This document shows positions 25,534 to 33,480 of a stretch of DNA of 64,000 nucleotides, one piece after another (positions within the stretch are counted from its first letter, which is position 1; the number at the start of each line of letters is the position of its first letter). The position numbers and the translations under genes are program-made. Source of the DNA: Dactylosporangium sucinum (GTDB lineage Bacteria > Actinomycetota > Actinomycetes > Mycobacteriales > Micromonosporaceae). The notes under the pieces are model-generated. The model was not told where the DNA came from. It searched no databases and was given only the letters and a program-made list of their open reading frames with translations. Location: assembly GCF_014647515.1 (NCBI RefSeq), contig NZ_BMPI01000042.1, positions 37,378 to 101,377 on the forward strand, given 5' to 3'.

Positions 25534-27042
25534 TCAGATCGGGCGGCCGAGCGCCCAGCGCCACCACTGCACCGTGGAGCGGACCGGTCCGATGCGCCGG
25601 CACCAGCCGCGCCGGGCGAGGTCGTCGGCGATCTCCTGGGCGGCGATCTGCAGGCCCAGGAACGTGTCGACGCCGGGGAAATAGCCGCCGAGCGTGGTCG
25701 TGCCCGACGCGTAGAGCGCACCGTCGCCGCTGGCCGTGCCGCGCACCTCGAAGTGCCGCTCGACGTCGAGCCGGCCCAGCGGGTTGCGGCCGGCGCCGCC
25801 GTGCTCCAGGAGGTCGGCCAGCACGCGGTGCTCCGCGATGTCCGCCTCCAGGCCGGTGCAGTCGATGATGTAGTGCGCCCGGATCTCGCGGGTGCCGTCG
25901 TCGCCGTTGACCAGGCTGACCAGCGTGCCGTCGGTGTCGGGCCAGACCTTCTCGACGGTGCCCTGCGCGGCGCGGTACCAGCCGGCCTCGCGTCCCTCGC
26001 GCATCTGCTGCTGCCAGCGGCGCCGCTTCGGGGTGTTGGTGCCGCCCATCCCCTTGTAGGCGGCGGCCCGCTCCTCGCCCTCCAGCCGGCGCATGCGGGC
26101 CTTGAGCTGCCCGCCCCACACCGACTTCGGGTAGTTGAAACCCTGGTAGGCGAAGCCGTCGCCGCCCTTGCGCCGGGCCCACCAGTGCGGGCCGTGCGCG
26201 CCGGTGACGAACGTGCGGAACAGGTGCTCGACCTGCGTCTGCAGCCCGTGCTTCGCACGGTCGTCCATGAGCCGCTGCAGCACGCGCGAAGCGACGATCC
26301 CGCCGCCGCGCACCAGCACCGTGCCCGGCCGCGTCTTGAGGAACTCGTAGACGTGCTCGTGCGGCTCGTACGCGTTGACGACGTGCTCGAAGTCGCCGTG
26401 CTGCTCGCGGAACGCCTGGAGGTCGGGCAGGAACCGCAGCCCCGGGTAGCCGACCGCGAGGTGCACGAACCGCGACCGGTACGCGACGCGCTTGGTCGGG
26501 CCGCCGCTCGGCGGGGTCAGCACGGTGAAGTAGCCGCCCGGGTCGCGCTTGCGGACCATGCGCACGACGCCCTTGTCGACCATCGCGTCGTAGCCGATGC
26601 GGTCGGACTCGCGCCGCAGCCCGGCGAAGACGTCGCCGGCGCGCGGGGTCCAGTAGTCGGCGAAGACCGGCTCGCCGAGCACGTGCAGCAGGGGCCGCAG
26701 GGTGCGGTCCCGCCAGGCCTCGGCCAGCGCGTACGACGGGAAGCCCCAGATGTTGTCCGGCCTCGACGAGGAGTCCGAGCGGATCCGTTCCGGCTCGGGG
26801 ATCTGCGAGACCCGCGTCAGGTACTGGTACGTCTGCCACGGGTGGTCGATGTTGGACAGGACCCGGATCTGTTCGGGCGGCACGCCCGCGATCCGCAGGT
26901 AGTCCACGGTGACGAACGAGCCGATCCCGCCGCCCACGGTCACGAACGGCGCGTCGCGCACCGGAATGCCGGCCCGGGCGACCATGTCGTCGGACCAGAC
27001 GGCGGTGCCCGTCAGCTCCGGCGTGAGCTCACCAAGATTCAT
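25534..27042 (-). CDS. FAD/NAD(P)-binding oxidoreductase-like protein
   Basis: The 502-residue protein has a first dinucleotide fold (FVTVGGGIGSFVTVDYLRIA), a second glycine motif near residue 235 (VLVRGGGIVASRVLQRLMDD) and a late FAD-associated HYIIDCTGLEADI. Between lie WGFPSY and a Trp-rich region, giving a two-dinucleotide-fold architecture as in flavin monooxygenases, but no known subgroup motif was recognised. The ATG at 27042, after GGGGG, fits better than the ATG two codons upstream. It is the first gene of the six-gene kinase/antiporter operon. Confidence 0.75.
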   Translation of the reverse strand: MNLGELTPELTGTAVWSDDMVARAGIPVRDAPFVTVGGGIGSFVTVDYLRIAGVPPEQIRVLSNIDHPWQTYQYLTRVSQIPEPERIRSDSSSRPDNIWGFPSYALAEAWRDRTLRPLLHVLGEPVFADYWTPRAGDVFAGLRRESDRIGYDAMVDKGVVRMVRKRDPGGYFTVLTPPSGGPTKRVAYRSRFVHLAVGYPGLRFLPDLQAFREQHGDFEHVVNAYEPHEHVYEFLKTRPGTVLVRGGGIVASRVLQRLMDDRAKHGLQTQVEHLFRTFVTGAHGPHWWARRKGGDGFAYQGFNYPKSVWGGQLKARMRRLEGEERAAAYKGMGGTNTPKRRRWQQQMREGREAGWYRAAQGTVEKVWPDTDGTLVSLVNGDDGTREIRAHYIIDCTGLEADIAEHRVLADLLEHGGAGRNPLGRLDVERHFEVRGTASGDGALYASGTTTLGGYFPGVDTFLGLQIAAQEIADDLARRGWCRRIGPVRSTVQWWRWALGRPI

Positions 27043-27160
27043 ATGCATCCCCCGATTTGTGTGCCATACGGGTAGCACACCGGGAGATCGCCGGGCAATA
27101 CACGATGTGGACAGTGACCGCGAGGCGACAGTCACAGCCGCGAACCGCCGGTTCGTTACA

Positions 27161-27200
27161 TGGTAGGGAAACTGCTGCTGGAGCACCGGTTTCCCTACCA
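27161..27200. promoter_or_regulatory. Perfect 12-bp inverted repeat upstream of the kinase/antiporter operon
   Basis: TGGTAGGGAAAC (27161-27172) and GTTTCCCTACCA (27189-27200) are exact complements, 28 bases start to start, with a 16-base centre. It lies about 120 bases before the FAD gene start. The spacing fits a dimeric regulator site or an RNA hairpin in a long leader. Confidence 0.6.
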
Positions 27201-27241
27201 CGTCTCCGGTTGCCCGGGAGCGCCCGCCCCGCCGATCACCG

Positions 27242-27293
27242 CCCGGCCCGCGAGCCCGGCCCGCGAGCCCGGCCCGCGAGCCCGGCCCGCGGG
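27242..27293. repeat. 13-bp tandem repeat, four copies
   Basis: CCCGGCCCGCGAG is repeated at 27242, 27255 and 27268, and once more with a changed end (CCCGGCCCGCGGG) at 27281. It is not inside a supported gene. Such G/C tandem repeats expand and contract by slippage. Confidence 0.8.
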
Positions 27294-27483
27294 CTCGGCG
27301 TTGCGGCGGGCTCGGCCGAACCGGCGTCCACCCTCAAGTTGATCTCGAATTCCGAGGGTAGATCGACCAACGTCTTCGCATAGTCGACGCGGGCCGGTCG
27401 GGGCGCGCGGGGCGCGAGCCACGGCGGGCGTCCGGCGCGGGCTTCAGCCCGCGAGCTCTGGGCACGACGGCGACGGCAGCGTC

Positions 27484-27515
27484 CGTGGCGCCGGGGCGGA
27501 TGCACCGGCGCCACG
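27484..27515 (-). terminator. Hairpin terminator of the siderophore ABC operon
   Basis: CGTGGCGCCGG (27484-27494) and CCGGCGCCACG (27505-27515) form an 11-bp stem with a 10-base loop, about 50 bases past the stop of the ATPase gene. No U-run. Confidence 0.65.
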
Positions 27516-27566
27516 AGCGTTGTCTGGCGGGAGCGACGGTCGCGCCTTGCGCGGACCCGAGGCGTC

Positions 27567-28340
27567 CTAGGCGGGCACGATGATCGGGGTGCCCGCCACC
27601 GGGTCCGGGACCACGACGCACGCCAGGCCGAAGACCTTCTCGATCAGCTCCGCCGTGACGACGTCCACCGGCGCGCCCTCGGCCACGATGCTGCCGTCCG
27701 CCATCGCGATGATGTGGTCGCAGTAGCGGCACGCCAGGTTCAGGTCGTGCATGACGATCACGATCGTCCTGCCCGACTCGGCGTTGAGCTTGCGGAGCAG
27801 GCGCAGCAGCTCGACCTGGTGGTTGATGTCGAGGTACGTCGTCGGCTCGTCGAGCAGCAGCAGGTCGGTGTCCTGGGCCAGGGCCATGGCCACCCACACG
27901 CGCTGCCGCTGGCCGCCGGAGAGCTGGCGCAGCGGGCGGTCGAGGAGCTCGGCGGTGCCGGTGGCGTCCAGCGCCCGGGCGACCGCGTCGTCGTCGGCGT
28001 CGGTCCAGCGGCGGAACCAGCCCTGGTGCGGGTACCGGCCCCGGGACACCAGGTCGGCCACGGTGATGCCGTCGGGCGCCACCGGCGTCTGCGGCAGGAG
28101 CCCGAGCACCTTGGCGACGTCGAGCGTGCTCAGCGAGGCCATCTGCCGGCCGTCGAGGTACACCGTGCCCGCGCGCGGTCGCAGCAGCCGGGCGAGCCCG
28201 CGCAGCAGCGTCGACTTGCCGCAGGCGTTGGCACCGACGATGGCGGTGACCTTGCCCTCCAGCACGGTCACGTCGAGGTCGGCGACGACGGTGCGGTCGT
28301 CGTACCCGAGGGTCAGCTTCTCAGCGCTCAGCCGGGTCAT
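27567..28340 (-). CDS. Iron-siderophore ABC transporter, ATP-binding protein (FecE/FepC-like)
   Basis: The 257-residue ATPase has Walker A GANACGKST, the Q-loop LLPQTPVAPDGITV, the signature LSGGQRQRVWVAMAL, Walker B LLLLDEPTTYLDI and the H-switch MHDLN. The combination is characteristic of siderophore importers. The ATG at 28340 overlaps the stop of the permease gene. It energises the two FecCD-type permeases in the membrane. Confidence 0.95.
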   Translation of the reverse strand: MTRLSAEKLTLGYDDRTVVADLDVTVLEGKVTAIVGANACGKSTLLRGLARLLRPRAGTVYLDGRQMASLSTLDVAKVLGLLPQTPVAPDGITVADLVSRGRYPHQGWFRRWTDADDDAVARALDATGTAELLDRPLRQLSGGQRQRVWVAMALAQDTDLLLLDEPTTYLDINHQVELLRLLRKLNAESGRTIVIVMHDLNLACRYCDHIIAMADGSIVAEGAPVDVVTAELIEKVFGLACVVVPDPVAGTPIIVPA

Positions 28341-29380
28341 CCGCCCGCTCCTTGCCGGTTCGTGGTGGCCAGCAGCCACAGGAGGTACGGTGCGCCGACC
28401 GCGCCGGTGACCACGCCGGTCGGGAGCGGGGTGGGCAGCAGGTGCTCGGCCACGAGGTCGGCGCCGAGCAGCAGGGCCGCGCCGGCCAGGGCGGCCGGGA
28501 CGATGCCGCCGGTCGCCGGGCCGAGCAGCCGGTTCGCGATCGGGCCGGCGACGAGCGCGACGAAGATGATCGGGCCGGCCACCGCGACCGCGAGCGCGAT
28601 GAGGGCCACCGCCGTGGCGAGCAGGCCGGCCCGGCTGAGCTCGGTGCGCGAGCCGAGCGCGCGGGCCGTGTCGTCGCCGAGTTCCAGGGCCCGCAGCGCT
28701 CGCTGCAGCACCACCGCCAGCGGCAGCAGCACCACCAGCGCGCCGAGCAGCAGGCGCAGCTCCGGGCCGCTCGCCTGGCCCACCGAGCCGGTCAGCCAAT
28801 GTATCGCCTGCCGGGCCTCGAAGAGCTGCGCCCGGGTGAGGACGTAGCCGGTGAGCCCGTCGAAGAAGACGGCCACGCCGATGCCGATCAGGATGAAGCG
28901 GTACCCCGTGACGCCGTCGCGCCAGGCGAGCACGTACATGAGCGTCGCCGCGACGACCGCGCCACCGAGCGCGAACCCGGTGATCGCCAGCCCGCCGGCC
29001 TGCAGGACGACGATGCCGGTGACGGCCGCGAGCCCGGCGCCGGAGGTGATGCCGACGAAGTCGGGCGAGGCGAGCGGGTTGCGCAGCAGCTGCTGGAAGA
29101 TCGTGCCCGAGGCGCCGAGGGCCAGGCCCACGGCCAGGCCGGACACCGCGGTCGGCAGGCGCAGCTCGCGGACGACGAAGTCGACGCCGGGGTTGTCGGC
29201 CAGGTGCAGCACCGACGTGATGACCTCCCCGGCGCTGAGCCGGAAGCTGCCGACCATCATGGTGACGACGAACAGCGTGGCCACGGCGGCGGCGAGCCCG
29301 CCGGTCACCACCGCGAACCGGGTGCTGCGGCGCCGGCGGTTGGTGCGCAGCGCCCGCACAGACTCAAGCGTCGCGGTCAC
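28337..29380 (-). CDS. Iron-siderophore ABC permease (FecCD family)
   Basis: The 347-residue protein has about nine to ten helices and the family signatures LRLPTAVSGLAVGLALGASG, RNPLASPDFVGITSGAGLA and the coupling region VALVAGPIANRLLG followed by LLLGADLVAEHLLPTPLPTG. It forms half of the membrane channel with the adjacent permease. The gap to the upstream permease gene is three bases and it overlaps the ATPase gene by four. Confidence 0.94.
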   Translation of the reverse strand: MTATLESVRALRTNRRRRSTRFAVVTGGLAAAVATLFVVTMMVGSFRLSAGEVITSVLHLADNPGVDFVVRELRLPTAVSGLAVGLALGASGTIFQQLLRNPLASPDFVGITSGAGLAAVTGIVVLQAGGLAITGFALGGAVVAATLMYVLAWRDGVTGYRFILIGIGVAVFFDGLTGYVLTRAQLFEARQAIHWLTGSVGQASGPELRLLLGALVVLLPLAVVLQRALRALELGDDTARALGSRTELSRAGLLATAVALIALAVAVAGPIIFVALVAGPIANRLLGPATGGIVPAALAGAALLLGADLVAEHLLPTPLPTGVVTGAVGAPYLLWLLATTNRQGAGG

Positions 29381-29383
29381 GCC

Positions 29384-30400
29384 CTACACCTCCGACAGCT
29401 TGCCGTAGCGGACGACCGCGACGAAGGCGGGCGCGCCGAGCACCCCGAGCACCACGCCGACCTGCAGCTCGTCGGGCGCGGCGACCACGCGGCCGACCAC
29501 GTCGCACAGCAGCAGCACGATCGGCGCCAGGAGCATGGAGTACGGCAGGATCCAGCGGTAGTCGGGGCCGCAGATGAGGCGGGCGAGGTGCGGCACGACC
29601 AGGCCGACGAAGACGATCGGCCCGCAGGCGGCGGTGGCCGCCCCGGCGAGCACCGCCACCACCACGAACGCGGCCGCGCGGGTGCGGCCGACCCGCTGGC
29701 CGAGCCCGCGGGCGACGTCCTCGCCGAGCGCCAGCCCGTTGAGGACGCGGCCGAAGCCGAGCGACGCGAGCAGCGCGAGGATGAGGAACGGCGCGACGCC
29801 GGTGAGCACCGGCGCGTAGCGGCCGGCGAGCGAGCCGACCTGCCAGAACCGCAGCTCGTTCAGTGCGTTGATGTTGGTCATCACGATGCCGGTGGTGACC
29901 GAGGTCAGCCCGGCGGTGACGGCGGCGCCCGCGAGCGCCAGCTTGACCGGCGTGGCGCCCTCGCGGCCGAGCGACGCGATCGCGTAGACGAGCACGGTGG
30001 CCAGGATCGCGCCCGCGAACGCGAACCAGATCGAGACGCCGACGCCGTGCACGCCGAGGACGGTCACGGCGAACACGACCAGCACGGCCGCGCCGGCGTT
30101 GATGCCCATGATCCCGGTGTCGGCGAGCGGGTTGCGGGTGACGCCCTGCAGGATCGCGCCGGCGACGCCGAGGGCGGCGCCGACCAGGATGCCGAGCAGG
30201 GTGCGCGGCACCCGCAGCTCCAGCGTGACGGTGCTGTTGATGGAGCCGTCGTTGTCGAGGGCCCGCCATACTTCGGCAAGGCTGATGTCGCGGGAGCCTT
30301 GCGTCACGCTGAGGAACGCGACGGCGGCGAGCACGGCGAGCAGCACGGCGAGGCCCGGCCCCAGCGCCGCGCCCCGCCGTACCGTCCGGGCAGCGCTCAT
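29384..30400 (-). CDS. Iron-siderophore ABC permease (FecCD family)
   Basis: The 338-residue partner permease has the same family motifs: LELRVPRTLLGILVGAALGV, VTRNPLADTGIMGINAGAA and GPIVFVGLVVPHLARLICGP, the latter contacting the ATPase. Two distinct permeases form a heterodimer in this transporter class. Its ATG overlaps the stop of the binding-protein gene by one base. Confidence 0.94.
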   Translation of the reverse strand: MSAARTVRRGAALGPGLAVLLAVLAAVAFLSVTQGSRDISLAEVWRALDNDGSINSTVTLELRVPRTLLGILVGAALGVAGAILQGVTRNPLADTGIMGINAGAAVLVVFAVTVLGVHGVGVSIWFAFAGAILATVLVYAIASLGREGATPVKLALAGAAVTAGLTSVTTGIVMTNINALNELRFWQVGSLAGRYAPVLTGVAPFLILALLASLGFGRVLNGLALGEDVARGLGQRVGRTRAAAFVVVAVLAGAATAACGPIVFVGLVVPHLARLICGPDYRWILPYSMLLAPIVLLLCDVVGRVVAAPDELQVGVVLGVLGAPAFVAVVRYGKLSEV

Positions 30401-31425
30401 CAGTTCCCGATGTTGGGGTCGGCGTTGCGCACGGCCTCGGTGAGCTTGTCCAGCTCGGTCGCGAAGTGGCCGTAGGTGTGCAGCCAGTACGCCGGCCAGG
30501 CGACGACGGCGCCGGCCTTGGCCGCCCTGATCTTGAACCAGGTCGGCTGCTTCTGGCCCCACTCGGCGTTCACGGTGGGCGTGTAGGAGCGGCCGTCCCA
30601 CAGGATCAGGTCGGGCTGGTACTTGTCGGCGTTCTCCCAGCTGAGGTTCTCCCAGTACGGGAACGCCGGGTCCGGGCTGTCCGGGTTGATCACCTTGAGG
30701 CCCCAGCGCTGGAAGTCGAGCAGCTCCGGCGCGTGCTCGGGGTTGGCGAAGTACACCTTGTCGTCGGCCGGCGACATCGCGCCGACGGTCAGGCCGGGCT
30801 TGGCCGCGACGGCCTCCTTGAACTTGGCGAGCGACTGCTCGAAGCGCTGCTTGTTCGCCGCGATCGCCGGGTCGTCGACCTTGGCGCCGAGGCTCTCGGC
30901 GAGGTCCTCGTAGCCCTCGGCGAGCTCGAGGATCGACTTGCCCTGGCTGACGCCGACGATCGGGGCCAGCTCCTTGAGCTTCTTGCTCTTCTCGTCGACG
31001 CCCTCCTCGAGGCCGCTGTTGGCCTTCTCGGCCGGCCACCAGTCGGCGACGATGAGGTCGGGCCGCAGCGAGGCGGCCTTCTCCACGTCGATCTTGCCCC
31101 ACTCCTCACCGAGGATCTCGATGCCGCTGAGGTCGAGGTCCTTGAGGTTGGGGTCGGTCTTGACGGACTCGTCGGCGTAGATGCCGACGGGCTTGATCCC
31201 GAACGACATCAGGGCGGCCGCCTCGCCGGCGTGGGCGATGATCCGCGTGGGGACCTTGTCCGCGGTGACGACCTTGCCGGATCCGTCGGTGAACTTCCAC
31301 GGTCCGGACGCGCTCGAACCGGACGAGGGCGACTCCTCCGAGCCACATCCGGCGAGCACGGCGCTGAGGGCCGCGACGGCGAGGATCGAACGCCAGGCAC
31401 GCATATGAAGCGATTTCCATTTCAT
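30400..31425 (-). CDS. Iron-siderophore binding lipoprotein
   Basis: The lipobox LAGC follows a short hydrophobic stretch (SILAVAALSAVLAGC), so Cys26 is lipid-modified and the protein sits outside the membrane. The fold is class III (FepB/FhuD-like): VPTRIIAHAGEAAALMSFGI, GKIDVEKAASLRPDLIVAD and a long bridging helix. ATG 31425 or 31404 are both possible; the second gives a more typical lipoprotein leader. The iron box 14 bases upstream implies induction when iron is low. Confidence 0.93.
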   Translation of the reverse strand: MKWKSLHMRAWRSILAVAALSAVLAGCGSEESPSSGSSASGPWKFTDGSGKVVTADKVPTRIIAHAGEAAALMSFGIKPVGIYADESVKTDPNLKDLDLSGIEILGEEWGKIDVEKAASLRPDLIVADWWPAEKANSGLEEGVDEKSKKLKELAPIVGVSQGKSILELAEGYEDLAESLGAKVDDPAIAANKQRFEQSLAKFKEAVAAKPGLTVGAMSPADDKVYFANPEHAPELLDFQRWGLKVINPDSPDPAFPYWENLSWENADKYQPDLILWDGRSYTPTVNAEWGQKQPTWFKIRAAKAGAVVAWPAYWLHTYGHFATELDKLTEAVRNADPNIGN

Positions 31426-31439
31426 GTCGGGGTCGAGAG

Positions 31440-31458
31440 TTAGGTTAGGCTAAGCTGA
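31440..31458. promoter_or_regulatory. IdeR/DmdR-type iron box
   Basis: TTAGGTTAGGCTAAGCTGA matches the DtxR/IdeR consensus TTAGGTTAGGCTAACCTAA at 17 of 19 positions. On the minus strand it overlaps a candidate -10 (TAGCCT) 19 bases from TTGACC (31472-31477). The iron-loaded repressor would block transcription of the ABC operon. Confidence 0.9.
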
Positions 31459-31644
31459 TGACTCCCTGTTTGGTCAACATTCGAGATCAAACAGTGACCT
31501 GATCGGCGGTACAGTGCTGGTGGCTGTCCCGGGCAGCCGCCGGTCCGCGGAAATGGGCGCAGCCCACCCGGTGCGTGACGAACGACGGCCACCCCCTCCT
31601 TTCGGCCTGACCAGCGGACGGCAGGCGAACGAGAGGAGGCCGTT

Positions 31645-33123
31645 GTGCCCGACCTGTCCGCACTTCGTCGCTCGGCGCGTTCCCTGCAGCGCGCGGTCCG
31701 CGCCGGTGACCCCGCCGCGATCGACCGGGTCGCCGCCCGCCACCCCGCCGGCCCGCCCGCCGAACCGGCCCGGTTCGCGCTCACCGCCGCGCAGCTGGTC
31801 GTCGCGCGCGAGCAGGGGTTCGCCAGCTGGCCGCGGCTGCGGCGGTACCTCGACACGGTGGCGTCCCACGGCTGGGACAGCCGCACCGCCGCGTCGCCCG
31901 CCACCCTGCCCGCGGACGAGTTCTGCCGGCTGGCCTGCTTGACGTACACCCGCGACGACGGCCCCGGCCGCTGGACCGCCGCGGGCCGCCTGCGCACCGC
32001 CGACCACATCTGGGCGGCGTCGGCCGCGGCCCGCCCCGCGGACGTCGCCCGGCTGCTCGCCGCCGACCCGCTCCTGGCGCGGGCGAGGGGCGGCCCGTTC
32101 GGGTGGCGGCCCCTGCTGTACCTCACCTACTCCCGCGTCGACCCGGCACCTCCGGAGCCGGACGTGCTCGCCGTCGCCCGGCAACTGCTGGCGGCCGGCG
32201 CCGACCCGAACGAGGGCCACCTCTTCGACGGCCTGCCGTACCCCTTCACCGCCCTCACCGGCGTCCTCGGCAACGGCGAGCTGGGCCCGGCGCGCCAGCC
32301 GCGGCACCGGTACTGGCACCCGCTGGCCGAGCTGCTCCTGCGCTCGGGCGCCGACCCGAACGACGCCCAGGCCCTCTACAACACGATGTTCCTGGCCACG
32401 ACCGACCACCTGGAGCTGCTGTTCGCCCACGGCCTGGGCCGCCCGGCCGGCGGCACCTGGCGGTCCCGGGTGGGCGAGGCGATCCCGCCCCCGGCCGACC
32501 TGCTGCGCACCCAGCTGCGCTGGGCGGTCGAGCACGACCAGCGCGCGAAGGTCCGCCTCCTGGCCGCGCACGGCGTCGACGTCCACGCGCCGTTCACCGG
32601 CGACGGCCCGGCCTGGGCCCCGGGCGACGGCCGGACCCCGCTGGAGCTGGCCCGCCTGTACGGCCACGCGGAGATCGCGGACCACCTCGTCGCCTGCGGT
32701 GCGGCCGAGCCGCCGGCGGACCCGGTCCACGATCTGATCGCGGCCGCGTTCCGCGCCGACCACCCGGCGGTCGAGGCGCTGCGCGCCCGGCACCCGGACG
32801 TCGTGACCCGGGCCCGCGCCGCCCGCCCCGGCCTGGTCGTCTGGGCCGCGGCCCGCTCCACGCCCTCCACGGTCTCGCTGCTGGTCGAGCTGGGCTTCGA
32901 CGTCAACGCCCTGGGCCGCGCGGACGCCCCGGTGGAGGAGCCGTGGGAGACGGCCCTGCACCACGCCGCGGGCGCGGGCGACGTGGCGCTGACCGAGCGC
33001 CTGCTGGCCCTGGGCGCCGACGTGCGGGCCCGCGACCGCCGCTTCGGCGCGACCCCGCTGGACTGGGCCCGCCACCTGGGCCAGCCGGCCACCGCCGCCC
33101 TCCTGGAGGAGGCCATGCCCTGA
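31645..33123 (+). CDS. Ankyrin-repeat protein
   Basis: The GTG at 31645 follows GAGAGGAGG. The 492-residue protein has an N-terminal helical part (LRRSARSLQRAVRAGDPAAI) and several ankyrin-like repeats: VARQLLAAGADPNEGHL, LAELLLRSGADPNDAQ, RTPLELARLYGHAEIADHLV and TALHHAAGAGDVALTERLLA. Ankyrin repeats bind other proteins; bacterial versions are cytoplasmic and poorly characterised. It stands alone between the iron-transport operon (divergent) and a patch of gene fragments. Confidence 0.88.
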   Translation: MPDLSALRRSARSLQRAVRAGDPAAIDRVAARHPAGPPAEPARFALTAAQLVVAREQGFASWPRLRRYLDTVASHGWDSRTAASPATLPADEFCRLACLTYTRDDGPGRWTAAGRLRTADHIWAASAAARPADVARLLAADPLLARARGGPFGWRPLLYLTYSRVDPAPPEPDVLAVARQLLAAGADPNEGHLFDGLPYPFTALTGVLGNGELGPARQPRHRYWHPLAELLLRSGADPNDAQALYNTMFLATTDHLELLFAHGLGRPAGGTWRSRVGEAIPPPADLLRTQLRWAVEHDQRAKVRLLAAHGVDVHAPFTGDGPAWAPGDGRTPLELARLYGHAEIADHLVACGAAEPPADPVHDLIAAAFRADHPAVEALRARHPDVVTRARAARPGLVVWAAARSTPSTVSLLVELGFDVNALGRADAPVEEPWETALHHAAGAGDVALTERLLALGADVRARDRRFGATPLDWARHLGQPATAALLEEAMP

Positions 33124-33138
33124 TCGGCCGGCCCGGCG

Positions 33139-33403
33139 TCAGCGGATGGCGCGTTCGGCGAGGGCGAGCAGCGAGTCGGTGAGCTTGCCGATCAGGGCCA
33201 GCAGCAGGATCGCCAGCAGCATCACGTCGGTGCGGCCGGCTGGGTGACGGCCGGGTACTTCGCCAGGAAGTCCTCGCGGGCGTTGAGCGTGCCGTAGGAG
33301 TTGAACGACTTGTTGCGGTAGATGTGACCGACCCGCCGATCCCGCCGCCGGCGCCGGTCACCACGGCGAGCCGGCCGGTCAGATCCGGTGTCATGCTGCT
33401 CAT
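33139..33403 (-). pseudogene. Fused remnants: SDR start, ABC substrate-binding fragment, ABC permease end
   Basis: Reading the minus strand from 33403: MSSMTPDLTGRLAVVTGAGG is an SDR N-terminus; after about 20 codons sense moves to another frame, IYRNKSFNSYGTLNAREDFL then AKYPAVTQPA, part of a nitrate/taurine-type binding protein; the last block DVMLLAILLLALIGKLTDSL then LALAERAIR and stop is the end of an SsuC-like permease. Three neighbouring genes have been collapsed into 265 bases with their internal sequence lost. Confidence 0.7.
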
Positions 33404-33480
33404 GCGCCCACCGTCCGCGGGCGGACCGGGCGGATCCATGCACTGCCGGCACATGGATGCGGCCGGTGTACCGTCACGGG

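Larger units (their letters stand above)
27043..27566. promoter_or_regulatory. 524-bp gene-free region upstream of the FAD operon and after the iron-transport operon
   Basis: This stretch has no convincing gene. From left to right it holds the FAD-operon leader, the palindrome CGAACCGCCGGTTCG (27141-27155), a 12-bp inverted repeat at 27161-27200, a 13-bp tandem repeat at 27242-27293, a lower-GC patch around 27335-27385 and the terminator hairpin of the siderophore operon at 27484-27515. It probably contains the promoter of the FAD operon; no clear -10/-35 pair was assigned. Confidence 0.6.

Noticed and set aside
27242..27293. Four-copy repeat as a CRISPR array
   Set aside because: The 13-bp units are directly adjacent with no spacers and there are no cas genes.
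27236..27514. Minus-strand frame of 92 codons between the FAD operon and the siderophore operon
   Set aside because: It spans the 13-bp tandem repeat and the terminator hairpin, has no ribosome-binding site, and only a short segment (VDLPSEFEINLRVDAG) looks protein-like.
28352..30475. Long plus-strand frame over the siderophore permeases
   Set aside because: Same kind of antisense artefact; the permease signatures on the minus strand are decisive.
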